Positions 33,784 through 42,424 of a DNA stretch of 64,000 nt are shown piece after piece. Numbering within the stretch: position 1 is the first letter of the stretch; each line of letters opens with the position of its first letter. Where the stretch lies: positions 1-64,000 of the forward strand of contig JAKSTR010000004.1 of NCBI GenBank assembly GCA_024402495.1, written 5' to 3'. The notes under the pieces were generated by a model that had not been told where the DNA came from, searched no databases, and saw only the letters and a list, made by a program, of their open reading frames with translations. This DNA is from Treponemataceae bacterium (GTDB lineage Bacteria; Spirochaetota; Spirochaetia; Treponematales; Treponemataceae). The position numbers were made by a program, and so were the translations under genes.

Positions 33784-34698
33784 ATGGAATGGCTTAGTTC
33801 ACTTGGCAGCGCAATTGATTACATCGAAGAACATCTTTTGGATGAAAACCTTTGCGCAGACATTGTAGCCGAAGAAATTGCCGTAAGTTCCTTTTATTTT
33901 CAGAAAGGTTTTACAATTCTTACGGGCTACGGCGTTGCCGAATACATACGAAACCGCAGGCTGTACATTGCCGCTGTTGAAATTGCAGCCGGCGCAAAAG
34001 TAACAGACATGGCGTTTAAGTATGGCTGGGAAACCTGCGAAAGTTTTTCAAAAGCGTTTTCGCGTTTTCACGGAACAACGCCCCAAAGTGTAAAAGGCGA
34101 CATTTCCAGAATCAGGCTTTTCCTTCCATTAAAAATTCAGGTTACGGTAAACGGAGGTAACAGAATGGATTACAAAGTGGAAAAAATGGATGGTTTTAAA
34201 ATCATTGGCATCAGGCGCACTTTCAATTCGGAAAACTCGTATCAGGAAATACCGAAGTTTTGGGACGAAATTTACAAAAAATATTATCTGACTTTCTGCA
34301 GCAAGCCGGAATATAAAGACGGCGTGCCAACCAATTCAATTGAAAAGGCGTTTAAAGAAAACAATATTGGCGAATACGGCGTGTGCGTGGAACCTTTAGA
34401 CCGGCGCGGCAACTTTGACTATTTTATTGCAGGCATTTACAAAGGCGGCGAAGTGCCAGCCGGACTGGAAGTTTACGAAATTCCGGCGCTGGAATGGGCA
34501 AAGTTTGAATGCACAGGACCAATGCCCGGCGCGCTGCAAAGCGTAAACACCGAAATTTTCAGAAGCTGGCTGCCTGCAAACGGCAAATACGAAATTGCCG
34601 CCGGTTTTAATATTGAATGGTACAGCGACGACGGCACGCCGGACGACGACAATTACAAAAGCGCCATCTGGATTCCTGTAAAAGAAAAGGACAAATGA
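33784..34698 (+). CDS. AraC-family regulator with GyrI-like effector domain
   Basis: 304 residues. Residues 1-105 form the two helix-turn-helix units of AraC (AEEIAVSSFYFQKGFTILTG and AFKYGWETCESFSKAFSRFHG). Residues about 120-304 match a GyrI-like small-molecule-binding domain (YKVEKMDGFKIIGIRR, VYEIPALEWAKFECTG). AAGGAAG precedes ATG 33784. The target and ligand are unknown. The gene overlaps the next by ATGA. Confidence 0.9.
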   Translation: MEWLSSLGSAIDYIEEHLLDENLCADIVAEEIAVSSFYFQKGFTILTGYGVAEYIRNRRLYIAAVEIAAGAKVTDMAFKYGWETCESFSKAFSRFHGTTPQSVKGDISRIRLFLPLKIQVTVNGGNRMDYKVEKMDGFKIIGIRRTFNSENSYQEIPKFWDEIYKKYYLTFCSKPEYKDGVPTNSIEKAFKENNIGEYGVCVEPLDRRGNFDYFIAGIYKGGEVPAGLEVYEIPALEWAKFECTGPMPGALQSVNTEIFRSWLPANGKYEIAAGFNIEWYSDDGTPDDDNYKSAIWIPVKEKDK

Positions 34699-35084
34699 TG
34701 AAGTTTTTTGGCGTAAGCAAAGTTTTTAGCACCCGGAACCAGCAGCAGTATTTGCATATCGGCGAGTTCTGGGACTATTTTAGCGGCATTTGGGGAAGGG
34801 AAAACATTTTGGGGCTTGGCTACAACTGGCGCACCGGTTCAATTGAATATGTAATTGGCACGCTGAACCAGCCTTTAAACTTTAACCTTGCCGAAGCTGA
34901 CGCAAAGTTTGGCGGCTGCGTTTATAAAGAAATTGTCTTGCCCGACGATGGCTGGCAAAAGTTTTGCGGCAAAACAGAAAAGCTGGCAGAACTTTACGAC
35001 CAGATATATAAAAGCGGCGCGCTTAAATACGAGATAGAATCCTTTGATGACGGCGGAAACTGCGAGGTTTTAATTTACCGCTGA
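34695..35084 (+). CDS. Small protein coupled to the AraC regulator, GyrI/effector-domain-like
   Basis: 129 residues; ATG 34695 overlaps the regulator's stop in ATGA (a second ATG follows at 34698). No signal peptide. The pattern QQYLHIGEFWDYFSGIWGRENILGLGYN and a C-terminal YEIESFDDGGNCEVLIYR recalls AraC-type effector-binding folds, but the match is weak. It may be a ligand-binding partner of the regulator. Function not recognised with confidence. Confidence 0.7.
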   Translation: MMKFFGVSKVFSTRNQQQYLHIGEFWDYFSGIWGRENILGLGYNWRTGSIEYVIGTLNQPLNFNLAEADAKFGGCVYKEIVLPDDGWQKFCGKTEKLAELYDQIYKSGALKYEIESFDDGGNCEVLIYR

Positions 35085-35109
35085 ACGCGCGCCATACTGT
35101 AAAAATTCC

Positions 35110-35157
35110 AAAAGCCAGCCTGAAAGATTAAAGCTCATCGGGCTGGCTTTTTTTTGC
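35110..35157 (+). terminator. Terminator of the AraC regulator operon
   Basis: AAAAGCCAGCC (35110-35120) pairs with GGCTGGCTTTT (35141-35151) and runs into a T tract. Confidence 0.85.
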
Positions 35158-35198
35158 AAAAAAGCTTTTTTTAAGGTCTTTTTGTGCTTTTCAAAATT

Positions 35199-35359
35199 CG
35201 CACGGTCGTTTGCTTCAAAGTCACCTTGCGTTTGTGCTGAAACGACCGTGCGTTTTACCCTATAACGCACAGTGGAAAATTCAAAAACGACCGTGCGTTT
35301 TTTGAAAAACGAACGGTGATTTTTCAGTTTTCACCGGTGGCTTTAAAAAGCTTCACCGG
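35199..35359. repeat. Cluster of inverted repeats with the 13-mer CGCACGGTCGTTT
   Basis: CGCACGGTCGTTT occurs at 35199-35211. Its reverse complement AAACGACCGTGCG occurs at 35240-35252 and again at 35285-35297. A second palindrome, CGGTGA (35314-35319) with TCACCG (35331-35336), follows, with CTTCACCGGG near 35350. The stretch lies between two genes and has no ORF. It could be a multi-site operator or a repeat element. Confidence 0.6.
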
Positions 35360-35566
35360 GATGTTTTTTAGCGCAGGTCTTTGAACTTTCTGCTAGCTCT
35401 TTTGCAAACCAAAAAAAACGGTGCAAATTTTCAAAATATCTTCTATATAAATGCAATTTATGCAAAAAGGGCTTTCACCGTAACAGTTCCTGCACTTGAA
35501 AATTGAGCCGAGTTTAAGTAAATTTTTTGCATAACTTTTTTAATTTTCAACTTGCACGGAGAACCG

Positions 35567-36703
35567 ATGAATAAACTTAAAAGATTTTTGCCGCTTATAT
35601 TTGCAGGACTTGCAGCCGCCTGCTTGCTGGTTTGGGCTTTTTTGCCGGATACCAGCCCCAAAGTAGCTTACGCCGATTTTACAGAAGATTTTGAAACCGG
35701 CGAAGTTTCGGCAGTGTGCTTTGCCGAAGATTTTTTGCAGGTTACCCTTGTAAGCGGCGAAAAATATAGAACGCCCAATCCCAATTCGCCCACGCTGAAG
35801 GAAAAGCTGCTGCTGAAAGGCGTTGAAACCAGCCGGAAAAACAGCACCGACGAAACTATTTCCTTGATTTTCGACATTATTTTTTACCTTATATTTTTTG
35901 GAATAATTTTTGTTGCTTTCAGAAAATTTATAAGCCCGAATACTTTTAAAACCGTTCACCGTACCGGCGTAACTTTTGAAAACGTTGTGGGCATGGACGG
36001 ATTGAAAAAAGACATGATGCAAATTATTGACATCATGAAGCACCCGGCGGAATACCAGAAACGGGGCATCCGCATGCCCAAAGGCGTACTTTTGGAAGGC
36101 GGACCGGGAAACGGTAAAACGCTTTTTGCCCGGGCACTTGCAGGCGAAGGAAAAATCAACTTCATTCCGGCAAAAGCCACAGATTTTGAAAGCATGTTTA
36201 TGGCAATCGGGCCGATGAAAGTGAAACTTCTGTTCAAAAAAGCGCGGAAAGCCGCCCCGTGCATTGTTTTCATCGATGAATTTGACGGAATCGGTACAAA
36301 ACGCAACTATTCGGGCTCGGCAATTGAAACCGAAAATACCAGAATTGTTACGGCGCTTTTGAACGAGCTGGACGGTTTTACGCCGAATCAGGGGATTTTG
36401 GTTTTGGCGGCAACCAACAGCCGTGCCGCTTTGGACGAAGCCCTTATCCGTCCCGGCCGCTTTGACGCAAAATACGCCGTGCCCTACCCCGGCGCACAAG
36501 ACCGGATTAAACTTGCCGCAGCCTTTCTTCAAAATAAAAAATACGAAGATGAAATTAATGCTGAAAGCCTTGCTAAAACTTTCGACGGTTTCAGCTGTGC
36601 CCAAATTGAATCGGTGATTAACCGCGCCGCATTAATTGCACGGCAAAATGGTCGCGAAGCGTTCAATTTTAGCGACATAAAAGCCGCAATGAAGGAAAAC
36701 TAA
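35567..36703 (+). CDS. FtsH-like membrane AAA ATPase without a protease domain
   Basis: 378 residues. A membrane helix lies at about 6-27, a short external segment follows, a second helix lies near 103-122, and then an AAA module: Walker A GGPGNGKT, Walker B IVFIDEFDGIG, sensor ATNSR, arginine finger RPGRFD. The protein ends at the AAA lid (INRAALIARQNG...), with no HEXXH zinc-protease domain. Full FtsH is encoded at 52558-54603. CACGGAGA before ATG 35567 fixes the start. It may be a chaperone-like or inactive FtsH partner. Confidence 0.85.
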   Translation: MNKLKRFLPLIFAGLAAACLLVWAFLPDTSPKVAYADFTEDFETGEVSAVCFAEDFLQVTLVSGEKYRTPNPNSPTLKEKLLLKGVETSRKNSTDETISLIFDIIFYLIFFGIIFVAFRKFISPNTFKTVHRTGVTFENVVGMDGLKKDMMQIIDIMKHPAEYQKRGIRMPKGVLLEGGPGNGKTLFARALAGEGKINFIPAKATDFESMFMAIGPMKVKLLFKKARKAAPCIVFIDEFDGIGTKRNYSGSAIETENTRIVTALLNELDGFTPNQGILVLAATNSRAALDEALIRPGRFDAKYAVPYPGAQDRIKLAAAFLQNKKYEDEINAESLAKTFDGFSCAQIESVINRAALIARQNGREAFNFSDIKAAMKEN

Positions 36704-36705
36704 AA

Positions 36706-37215
36706 ATGAAAAGCCCGGAAGAAATGCGCCAGATTGCAAAAAACAATTTTTTAAGCGGTCACAACTGTTCGCAGGCGGTGGTAAGTGCTTTTTTTGACGA
36801 ATTAGGCGAAGAAGTTTTTGGAATGAACAAGGAAACCGCCCAAAGAATGGCGGCACCGTTCGGCGGAGGAATGTCCCGGCTTAGGGAAGTTTGCGGTTCT
36901 GTAAGCGGAATGTTTATGGTTGCCGGGCTTTTGTACGGTTACGGCGAAAACGATCCCAAATCCGCAAAGGGCGAACATTATGCGCGGATTCAGGAGCTGG
37001 CTAAAACCTATGCCGCCAGAAACGGTACAATTATATGCCGGGATTTACTGGGATTGCCGCCTAAAACGGCGAGTTTTCAGCCGGAAAGCCCGAAACCGGA
37101 AGAAAGAACCGAGCAATATTATAAAAAACGCCCCTGCGCCGATCTGGCTGGCGAGGCGGCGGCAATATTAACGCAGATGATTATTGACGACCCGCCGGCA
37201 AAAGGCAAGTTTTAG
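36706..37215 (+). CDS. C_GCAxxG_C_C family redox-type protein
   Basis: 169 residues with the family pattern: NCSQAVVSAFFDELG, MAAPFGGGMSRLREVCGSVSGM, IICRDLLGL and CADLAGEAAAIL. The spaced cysteines suggest metal or redox chemistry, but the function of the family is not established. It begins 2 bp after the AAA gene, so the two are co-transcribed. Confidence 0.88.
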   Translation: MKSPEEMRQIAKNNFLSGHNCSQAVVSAFFDELGEEVFGMNKETAQRMAAPFGGGMSRLREVCGSVSGMFMVAGLLYGYGENDPKSAKGEHYARIQELAKTYAARNGTIICRDLLGLPPKTASFQPESPKPEERTEQYYKKRPCADLAGEAAAILTQMIIDDPPAKGKF

Positions 37216-37245
37216 CGCGTCATTTTAAAACCCAAAAGAACAAAA

Positions 37246-37300
37246 AAAATACCCGGAACACGTTTTTGCAATCAACATAAGGCGTATTCCGGGTATTTTT
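37246..37300. terminator. Terminator after the C_GCAxxG_C_C gene
   Basis: AAAATACCCGGA (37246-37257) pairs with TCCGGGTATTTT (37288-37299). A runs before and T runs after allow action in both directions. Confidence 0.8.
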
Positions 37301-37412
37301 GTTTGCAGGCGCCGTTTCAATCTGCAATATGCGCCGCTTTTTCAGTCTTTTTTTACAAACCGAAGCCTTGCAGCACAAAACGGCGCGCGTATTTTATAAA
37401 ACAGCCTTTATT

Positions 37413-37697
37413 TTATCTAAGGCAGTCAAGGTCAAGCATCGAATTTTTTTCGTCAATATTCATTTTGCTGATTTTGCCAGGTTTTTCTAATTTACGGCTT
37501 TCGGCATCTGGAAAAACTTTTATTGCCGCGTCTGCAATGTTGCGCGTAGGCTTAAAGGGCAAACCCTGTTCGCGCACAGCCTGTTTTATAAAAACTGCAA
37601 CCGCATTTTCCAGACTAAGACCCAAATCTTCAAACAAATCTTTGCCCTGTTTCAGCAAAGCCGAATCTATGCTAAGTTCAACCTTTTCTTTTTCCAT
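37413..37697 (-). CDS. RelB/DinJ-type antitoxin without a neighbouring toxin
   Basis: 94 residues. The N-terminal half VELSIDSALLKQGKDLFEDLGLSLENAVAVFIKQAV is the ribbon-helix-helix of the RelB/DinJ family. GAGGA precedes ATG 37697. No RelE/YafQ-like frame lies on either side, and the downstream stretch 37300-37412 shows nothing coding. It is either an orphan antitoxin or a repressor serving another target. Confidence 0.85.
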   Translation of the reverse strand: MEKEKVELSIDSALLKQGKDLFEDLGLSLENAVAVFIKQAVREQGLPFKPTRNIADAAIKVFPDAESRKLEKPGKISKMNIDEKNSMLDLDCLR

Positions 37698-37784
37698 AAC
37701 GTCCTCTTTGTATTTGCTGGTTATTTGAAAAAATACTGCGAATGTGTGCTTTTGTCAATTTTGCGCAGGCAAAGCAGAAAAAAT

Positions 37785-37886
37785 CAACGACCTCGCCACA
37801 TGCAGTGAGGTATGTTGTTCTTAATACGTGGTTGCAGTCGGGTTTAATACCCCTTGTTACGACGCAAATGACGGGGTATTAAACCC
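37785..37886. repeat. Compound palindromic element
   Basis: Two adjacent inverted repeats: CAACGACCTC with GAGGTATGTTG (37785-37817, imperfect), and a perfect 14-bp pair GGGTTTAATACCCC (37840-37853) with GGGGTATTAAACCC (37873-37886) separated by 19 bp. No coding frame. A partial match to the first arm (AATCAAC-ACCTC-CC) lies at 46826-46840. It may be a non-autonomous mobile or REP-type unit. The remaining 37698-38041 region shows no gene. Confidence 0.6.
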
Positions 37887-38041
37887 TCCGCACGAATAAA
37901 AAAACGCAGCAAATGTTTTCAATTCATCTACTGCGTTTCAGCTTCAATTGAAAAAATAAAGCCGGCATGATTTTAAAAATTTTTTGCGGCGCAAAAATAC
38001 TGCACCATTTGCTTTTTTTCAAAAAATCAGGTTCGGGTTAA

Positions 38042-38578
38042 TTATTCAACTTTAACAACGTAATTTGCCTTGCGCGGTGCTGGCGCCGGGGCTGGTTCTG
38101 CGGCGTAACCAATTGCGCAGTTGCCAATTCCTTCGTATTCGCCTTCAAAGCCCAAAGTTTTCAGCCAGTTTTTCCATTCTTCCATTTCAAAAGTTTCTTT
38201 TGCGCGGTGAATCCAAATGCTGTTTACGCCAAGCGATTCGGCGGCAAGCATTAAATTGCCCATTACCAGACTGCCGTCGTAAACTCTGGTTGCCACGTCT
38301 TTTTTGGCAAGCACAACCAGAACAACCGGCGCACCGTAAAACGGATCAAAACCGTCCTGCCAGCCGCCAATCTGCTGATTTACCTTGCTTAATTTGTCGC
38401 GCAGCTGCCGGTTTGTAACGGCAAGAATGACAGGGCTCTGTTTGCCCATACCGGTTGCAGCAAAAGTACCTGCTTCGCAAATCTGGTCAATTACAGCCTT
38501 TTCTGGTATTTTGTCCGTAAACTTGCGCACACTGCGGCGTGCTTTTATAGTTTTAAGAACTTCGTTTTCGTTTGCCAT
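38042..38578 (-). CDS. Nitroreductase-family flavoprotein
   Basis: 178 residues. N-terminal RRSVRKFTDKIPEKAVIDQICEAG is the FMN-binding signature, with VMGNLMLAAESLGVNSIWIH later. Reduces nitro compounds, quinones or similar with NAD(P)H. An Ala/Pro-rich tail (EPAPAPAPRK) is unusual. Last gene of a minus-strand trio with rubrerythrin and a flavin reductase-rubredoxin. Confidence 0.92.
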   Translation of the reverse strand: MANENEVLKTIKARRSVRKFTDKIPEKAVIDQICEAGTFAATGMGKQSPVILAVTNRQLRDKLSKVNQQIGGWQDGFDPFYGAPVVLVVLAKKDVATRVYDGSLVMGNLMLAAESLGVNSIWIHRAKETFEMEEWKNWLKTLGFEGEYEGIGNCAIGYAAEPAPAPAPRKANYVVKVE

Positions 38579-38607
38579 AGTTTTCTGCCTCTAATTGAAA
38601 CTTAAAA

Positions 38608-39144
38608 TTAGTAGTTTTCTTCTGAAATTTCAAAATAACTTTGCGGATGTGCGCAGGTAGGGCAAACTTCCGGTGCTTTTGTGCCAACCACAATATGACC
38701 GCAGTTTCTGCATTCCCAAATCTTTACTTCGCTCTTTTCAAAAACCCTGCATTCTTCAACATTTTTCAAAAGCCTGCGGTAGCGTTCTTCGTGGTGTTTT
38801 TCAATTAACGCAACCAGACGGAATTTTTTTGCCAAATCGGCAAAACCTTCTTTTTCGGCGGTTTTGGCAAAATCGTCGTACATATCAGACCATTCAAAGT
38901 TTTCGCCTTCGGCAGCCGCATTAAGGTTTTCTCTTGTATCGCCGATTCCGTTCAGTTCTTTAAACCACAATTTTGCGTGTTCTTTTTCGTTTTCTGCGGT
39001 TTTTAAGAAAATTGCGCTAATCTGTTCGTAGCCTTCTTTTTTGGCAACCGAAGCAAAATAAGTGTACTTGTTGCGCGCCTGCGATTCGCCTGCAAAAGCT
39101 GCCAGCAAGTTTTTTTCTGTTTGTGTGCCGTCGTATTTTCCCAT
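38608..39144 (-). CDS. Rubrerythrin
   Basis: Peroxide-reducing diiron protein of anaerobes. 178 residues: a four-helix diiron domain with [15 protein letters not shown] and [18 protein letters not shown], then a C-terminal rubredoxin-like knuckle pair WECRNCGHI and CPTCAHP. Electrons probably come from the rubredoxin-bearing protein encoded just upstream. Confidence 0.96.
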   Translation of the reverse strand: MGKYDGTQTEKNLLAAFAGESQARNKYTYFASVAKKEGYEQISAIFLKTAENEKEHAKLWFKELNGIGDTRENLNAAAEGENFEWSDMYDDFAKTAEKEGFADLAKKFRLVALIEKHHEERYRRLLKNVEECRVFEKSEVKIWECRNCGHIVVGTKAPEVCPTCAHPQSYFEISEENY

Positions 39145-39200
39145 AAAATCCTCCGTTTTGGGTAGTTGAACTATAAAAATCTTCCGTTATATAGAAAAAA

Positions 39201-39800
39201 TTACAGTGGTTTGAAAAAGCTTGCCGGGTGATTGCACCACGGACAGATAAAATCGTCGGGCAAAGTTTCGCCTTCGTAAATGTAGCCGCAAACCGAACAG
39301 ATAAAGCCTTTTTTCTTCGGCTGGTCTGCTTTGGGCTTAATGTTTGCCTGATAAAATGCGTAAGTTGCCGATTTTTCGTCTGACAAAATCCGGGCGTCGG
39401 TAACGTCGGCAAGAAATAAAATGTGCGTGCCCAAATCGGTTGCAGAAACGACTTTGGCGCTTAAATACGCGTTGCATTCTTCTGCAATATAAATAATGCC
39501 GTTTTCGCTGCGGCTAAAAGTAATGCCTGCCGTTTTATCTGCTTTTTTGCCCGACTGCATTCCCCAATGCCTGAAAGTTTCAAATTTCGCCTTTTCACTC
39601 AGCACCGAAACGTTAAATTCGCCGGTTTTACTTATCATTTGACAAGTGTAATTTTCTTTGTTAACGGCAACCGTTATGCGGTTTGGCTGGGATGTAACCT
39701 GCACGACGGTGTTTACTACGCAGCCGTTGTCTTTACCGCCGTCTTTTGCGGTAAGAAGAAAAAGCCCGTAAGTTAAATTAAACATTGCCTTATTGTCCAT
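39201..39800 (-). CDS. Flavin reductase-rubredoxin fusion (high-molecular-weight rubredoxin)
   Basis: 199 residues. Residues 1-150 form an FMN-binding flavin reductase domain (NTVVQVTSQPNRITVAVNK). Residues about 163-199 are a rubredoxin domain with CSVCGYIY and CPWCNHP. The combination is the Hrb type, which passes NAD(P)H electrons to oxygen- or NO-detoxifying partners. First gene of the minus-strand trio. Confidence 0.93.
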   Translation of the reverse strand: MDNKAMFNLTYGLFLLTAKDGGKDNGCVVNTVVQVTSQPNRITVAVNKENYTCQMISKTGEFNVSVLSEKAKFETFRHWGMQSGKKADKTAGITFSRSENGIIYIAEECNAYLSAKVVSATDLGTHILFLADVTDARILSDEKSATYAFYQANIKPKADQPKKKGFICSVCGYIYEGETLPDDFICPWCNHPASFFKPL

Positions 39801-40111
39801 AATCCGCCTTTTTTAAGCTGAAACTAAAGAAACGTGAAAACAATTGAATTCAGGCATTTCTGAAAAAAATTTTCAGAAACGACCTTTTTATTGTAAAGCA
39901 ATTTTCAGCTTTTTTGAGGCAAAACTATGTAAAAAATATAGCAAAGAATATGTAAAAGGCTTTCTGCCAAAAATTGAAAAATACCGGGCGAATAATAAAA
40001 GAAACGCGGCGCAAGCAGCCGGTAACTGAAAAAAAATCCCGGCAGCGCGAAAAAAAACAGAAGCCTTTATTTGCGCCGCCGGATTTTGTCTGCAATTTCT
40101 GCACCGCACTT
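39801..40111. other. Intergenic region without a supported gene
   Basis: Contains one clear hairpin, TTTCTGAAAA (39857-39866) with TTTTCAGAAA (39870-39879). A 61-codon open frame (39844-40029) has no ribosome-binding site and no recognisable family. Confidence 0.5.
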
Positions 40112-41062
40112 TTATTTTTTGCGTTTCTGGTCGCTTAAAGAATTGCGTTCCCAGAAAACATTGTCTTTATATCCCTGAATCTGTTTATTTTCTTCTGCCT
40201 GCAAAAGCCGCTTTGCCGCATAAAGACAGTATTCGCCGTTAATTTCTACGCCGCAATAATTGCGCCCCAGTTTTTTTGCAACCACGCTTGCAGTGCCGCT
40301 GCCCAAAAACGGGTCAAAAACCACACCGCCGGCGGGGCAGCTTGCCAGAATCAATTTGGCATATAATTTTTCGCTTTTCTGGGTCGGGTGTTCGGTATTT
40401 TCGCTCATTGACCAGAACGGAACAGAAATATCGTCCCAGAAATTGGAAGGATAAGTCAGGCGGAAATTGCCGTCGTCTTCGGTATTCCAGTCTTTTGCCT
40501 CGCCGTTAACTTTATACGGCGCAAGAACTTTGCGCTTCAATTTAACGGCTTCTACGTCAAAATAATAATTTTTCGGGTCGGCAACGGCAAACCAGATGTC
40601 TTCCATGGAATTTTTCCAGTTGTTTTTTGCGCCCCTGCCCTTTTCGCGCTGCCATGTTATGCGGTTCATTACGCAAAGTTCTTTTTCTATGCCGCGCTGC
40701 AAAGCCGAAGTGCATTTCCAGTCGCCGCAAAGATAAAGTGAACCGTTGGGTTTCAGTTTTTTGCAAACCTGCGGCAGCCAGCCTTGCAAATATTCTTCGT
40801 AGTCGGCTTCTTTCATTGCAGAAAAATTAAGCCCGTTGAAGTTTTTGGTCAAATTGTAAGGCGGGTCTGCAATGATTAAATCAGCAAAGCCGTCCGGCAA
40901 AAGAGGCAGAACCTGCAAAAGGTCTGCGTTTATGGTTTTGTTTATAAAATCGCCGCCGGTTTTAAGCTGTTCAATATCAGTAATTTCTGCCTGCAAAGCG
41001 CTGCGTTCAGCCTCGCTAATTGAAAGCGTATGATTTCTGCCGGCTTTTTGTTTTTCTTCCAC
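40112..41062 (-). CDS. Solitary site-specific DNA methyltransferase (N6-adenine or N4-cytosine, beta class)
   Basis: 316 residues. The catalytic motif ADPPYN is near residue 66 and the SAM motif DPFLGSGTAS near residue 244, an order typical of the beta class. HPTQKSEKL is also characteristic. No target-site or restriction subunit gene is next to it. The start is GTG 41062 with AGGAAA upstream. The recognition sequence cannot be read from the protein. Confidence 0.92.
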   Translation of the reverse strand: MEEKQKAGRNHTLSISEAERSALQAEITDIEQLKTGGDFINKTINADLLQVLPLLPDGFADLIIADPPYNLTKNFNGLNFSAMKEADYEEYLQGWLPQVCKKLKPNGSLYLCGDWKCTSALQRGIEKELCVMNRITWQREKGRGAKNNWKNSMEDIWFAVADPKNYYFDVEAVKLKRKVLAPYKVNGEAKDWNTEDDGNFRLTYPSNFWDDISVPFWSMSENTEHPTQKSEKLYAKLILASCPAGGVVFDPFLGSGTASVVAKKLGRNYCGVEINGEYCLYAAKRLLQAEENKQIQGYKDNVFWERNSLSDQKRKK

Positions 41063-41070
41063 AATTTTTC

Positions 41071-41886
41071 CTAAAAAATATTTTTGCAGAAATTATAAAT
41101 TCCGCTGGCAATTGCCGGATTTGCGTGGTCACTGCCCGTCACCAGATACCAGTCGTGCGGCTGGCGGTTTTTTACCATAATATTGTGGTACTGTTCAGGA
41201 AAATCTACCACAACTTTGTCGCTGTCGCCGCAGCAAACCATCAAAACCTGCAAATCGCCGTCAAAAACTATTTTATCTTCGCCTGCAAACTGACCGGGAT
41301 GCTGCATAATGGAATCTTTGCACGGTACCAGACCCGGCGCCGGTGCAATTGCGCCAACATAACCAAACTTTTTCGGGTATGTTATGCCAGCCGCCAAAGA
41401 TTCGCGTCCGCCCATTGAAAAACCGATAATCGCTGTATTTTCGGCGCCGGTTTTAACGGAATATTTTTTTTCAATAAAAGGCATCAAATCGCCGGTTAAA
41501 TCGTTCAAAAAATTGTTGTAGGCGTTTACGTTTTCTTCGCTAAAGCCGTCGCAAACTTCTTTTGTGGTGCTGGCAAAAATATACGGAAAAACTACAATCA
41601 TCGGTTTTGCAAGTTTTTCTTCTATTAAGTTGGCAATTATTTTCTGGTTGCAGCTGTCGTCGTCCTGCAGCATGGTAAACTGGGTGCAAAAAAAGCCGTG
41701 CAGCACGTACAAAACCGGGTATTTTATTTTTGGGTCGTATCCGTTTGGCAAAAGCACGTTTGCCGGTCTGGTTTTATTGCACGCCGCAGAAAAATATTCC
41801 ACATTTTCAACGGTTCCGTACTGGCGGCCGTCAATTTTCTGCATAAAATGTTCCGGGCAAAATTCTTCAATATTAAGTTTTTTCAT
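41071..41886 (-). CDS. Alpha/beta-hydrolase esterase
   Basis: 271 residues with the nucleophile elbow GFSMGGRES, early YVLHGFFCTQ and late GSDHANPAI, the likely acid and His region. This resembles the Fes/feruloyl or acetylxylan esterase (esterase D-like) group. No signal peptide, so cytoplasmic. GAGGAA precedes ATG 41886. It overlaps no neighbour but lies 8 bp before the methyltransferase gene on the same strand. Confidence 0.88.
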   Translation of the reverse strand: MKKLNIEEFCPEHFMQKIDGRQYGTVENVEYFSAACNKTRPANVLLPNGYDPKIKYPVLYVLHGFFCTQFTMLQDDDSCNQKIIANLIEEKLAKPMIVVFPYIFASTTKEVCDGFSEENVNAYNNFLNDLTGDLMPFIEKKYSVKTGAENTAIIGFSMGGRESLAAGITYPKKFGYVGAIAPAPGLVPCKDSIMQHPGQFAGEDKIVFDGDLQVLMVCCGDSDKVVVDFPEQYHNIMVKNRQPHDWYLVTGSDHANPAIASGIYNFCKNIF

Positions 41887-42028
41887 AGGTTTCCTCTTTT
41901 TTTCCGCTTAACACAAAAATTTTACATTGAAATAATTTTTTTTACAAGCAAACAAAAAAAGAAAACCTTTTTTTGGCGGCTAAACTAAAATGATAATTGC
42001 AAAAACAGTTTTTTTCATCTTTCAAAAA

Positions 42029-42063
42029 TAAAAGCCCCGGACTTTGCATTCCGGGGCTTTTGT
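42029..42063. terminator. Bidirectional terminator
   Basis: AAAAGCCCCGGA (42029-42040) pairs with TCCGGGGCTTTT (42049-42060). It closes the minus-strand genes from the HigBA side. Confidence 0.85.
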
Positions 42064-42073
42064 TGTTTAATTG

Positions 42074-42265
42074 TCATATTCCTCGACAAGTTTCCTGTAA
42101 ACAGTTTTGTGTTTGGCAGCTAACAGTATAACCCATTCCAACAACCTTTTTTTTGATAGGAGTTCCACAATACGGGCAAATTTTATCCGTTTTACCTTTT
42201 TTTGCATAATCGTCAAGCACTGCATCAATTAACTCAAAATCTTTTTGACTTAACTTAAAAACCAT
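42074..42265 (-). CDS. Small zinc-ribbon-like protein
   Basis: 63 residues; function not recognised. It has CPYCGTPI in the middle and two later Cys pairs (SCQTQNC, QETC), suggesting a small metal-binding knuckle. AAGGAG lies at good spacing before ATG 42265. It sits downstream of a degraded frame and the HigBA genes, all minus strand. Confidence 0.65.
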   Translation of the reverse strand: MVFKLSQKDFELIDAVLDDYAKKGKTDKICPYCGTPIKKKVVGMGYTVSCQTQNCLQETCRGI

Positions 42266-42395
42266 ATAAAATTCTCCTTATCGTTCCTGTTACTTGTACT
42301 TGTATACCTGCTTCGTCAGCCCTGTCAAGAGCATCGCGCATAAGCATTTGTCTGTCTTTATCAGATAAATTAGGGGTATTTAATGCAGCTGAAAT
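42255..42395 (-). pseudogene. Short remnant frame upstream of the zinc-ribbon gene
   Basis: On the minus strand an open stretch encodes SAALNTPNLSDKDRQM followed by LMRDALDRADEAGIQVQV and TGTIRRILYGF, then stops inside the start region of the next gene. An ATG at 42347 would give 30 residues. The composition looks like a real protein end, but upstream is closed by a stop. It is probably a decayed gene. Confidence 0.35.
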
Positions 42396-42424
42396 GCAGC
42401 GGCTTCAATAATTTTCAGAAGCAA

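Noticed and set aside
37300-37412. RelE-type toxin next to the DinJ-like antitoxin
   Set aside because: No open frame of suitable length or pattern exists on the downstream side. The overlapping plus-strand frames are antisense shadows.
39844-40029. 61-codon frame between the flavin reductase and methyltransferase genes
   Set aside because: No ribosome-binding site, Lys/Ala-rich without recognisable motif, and it crosses a hairpin.
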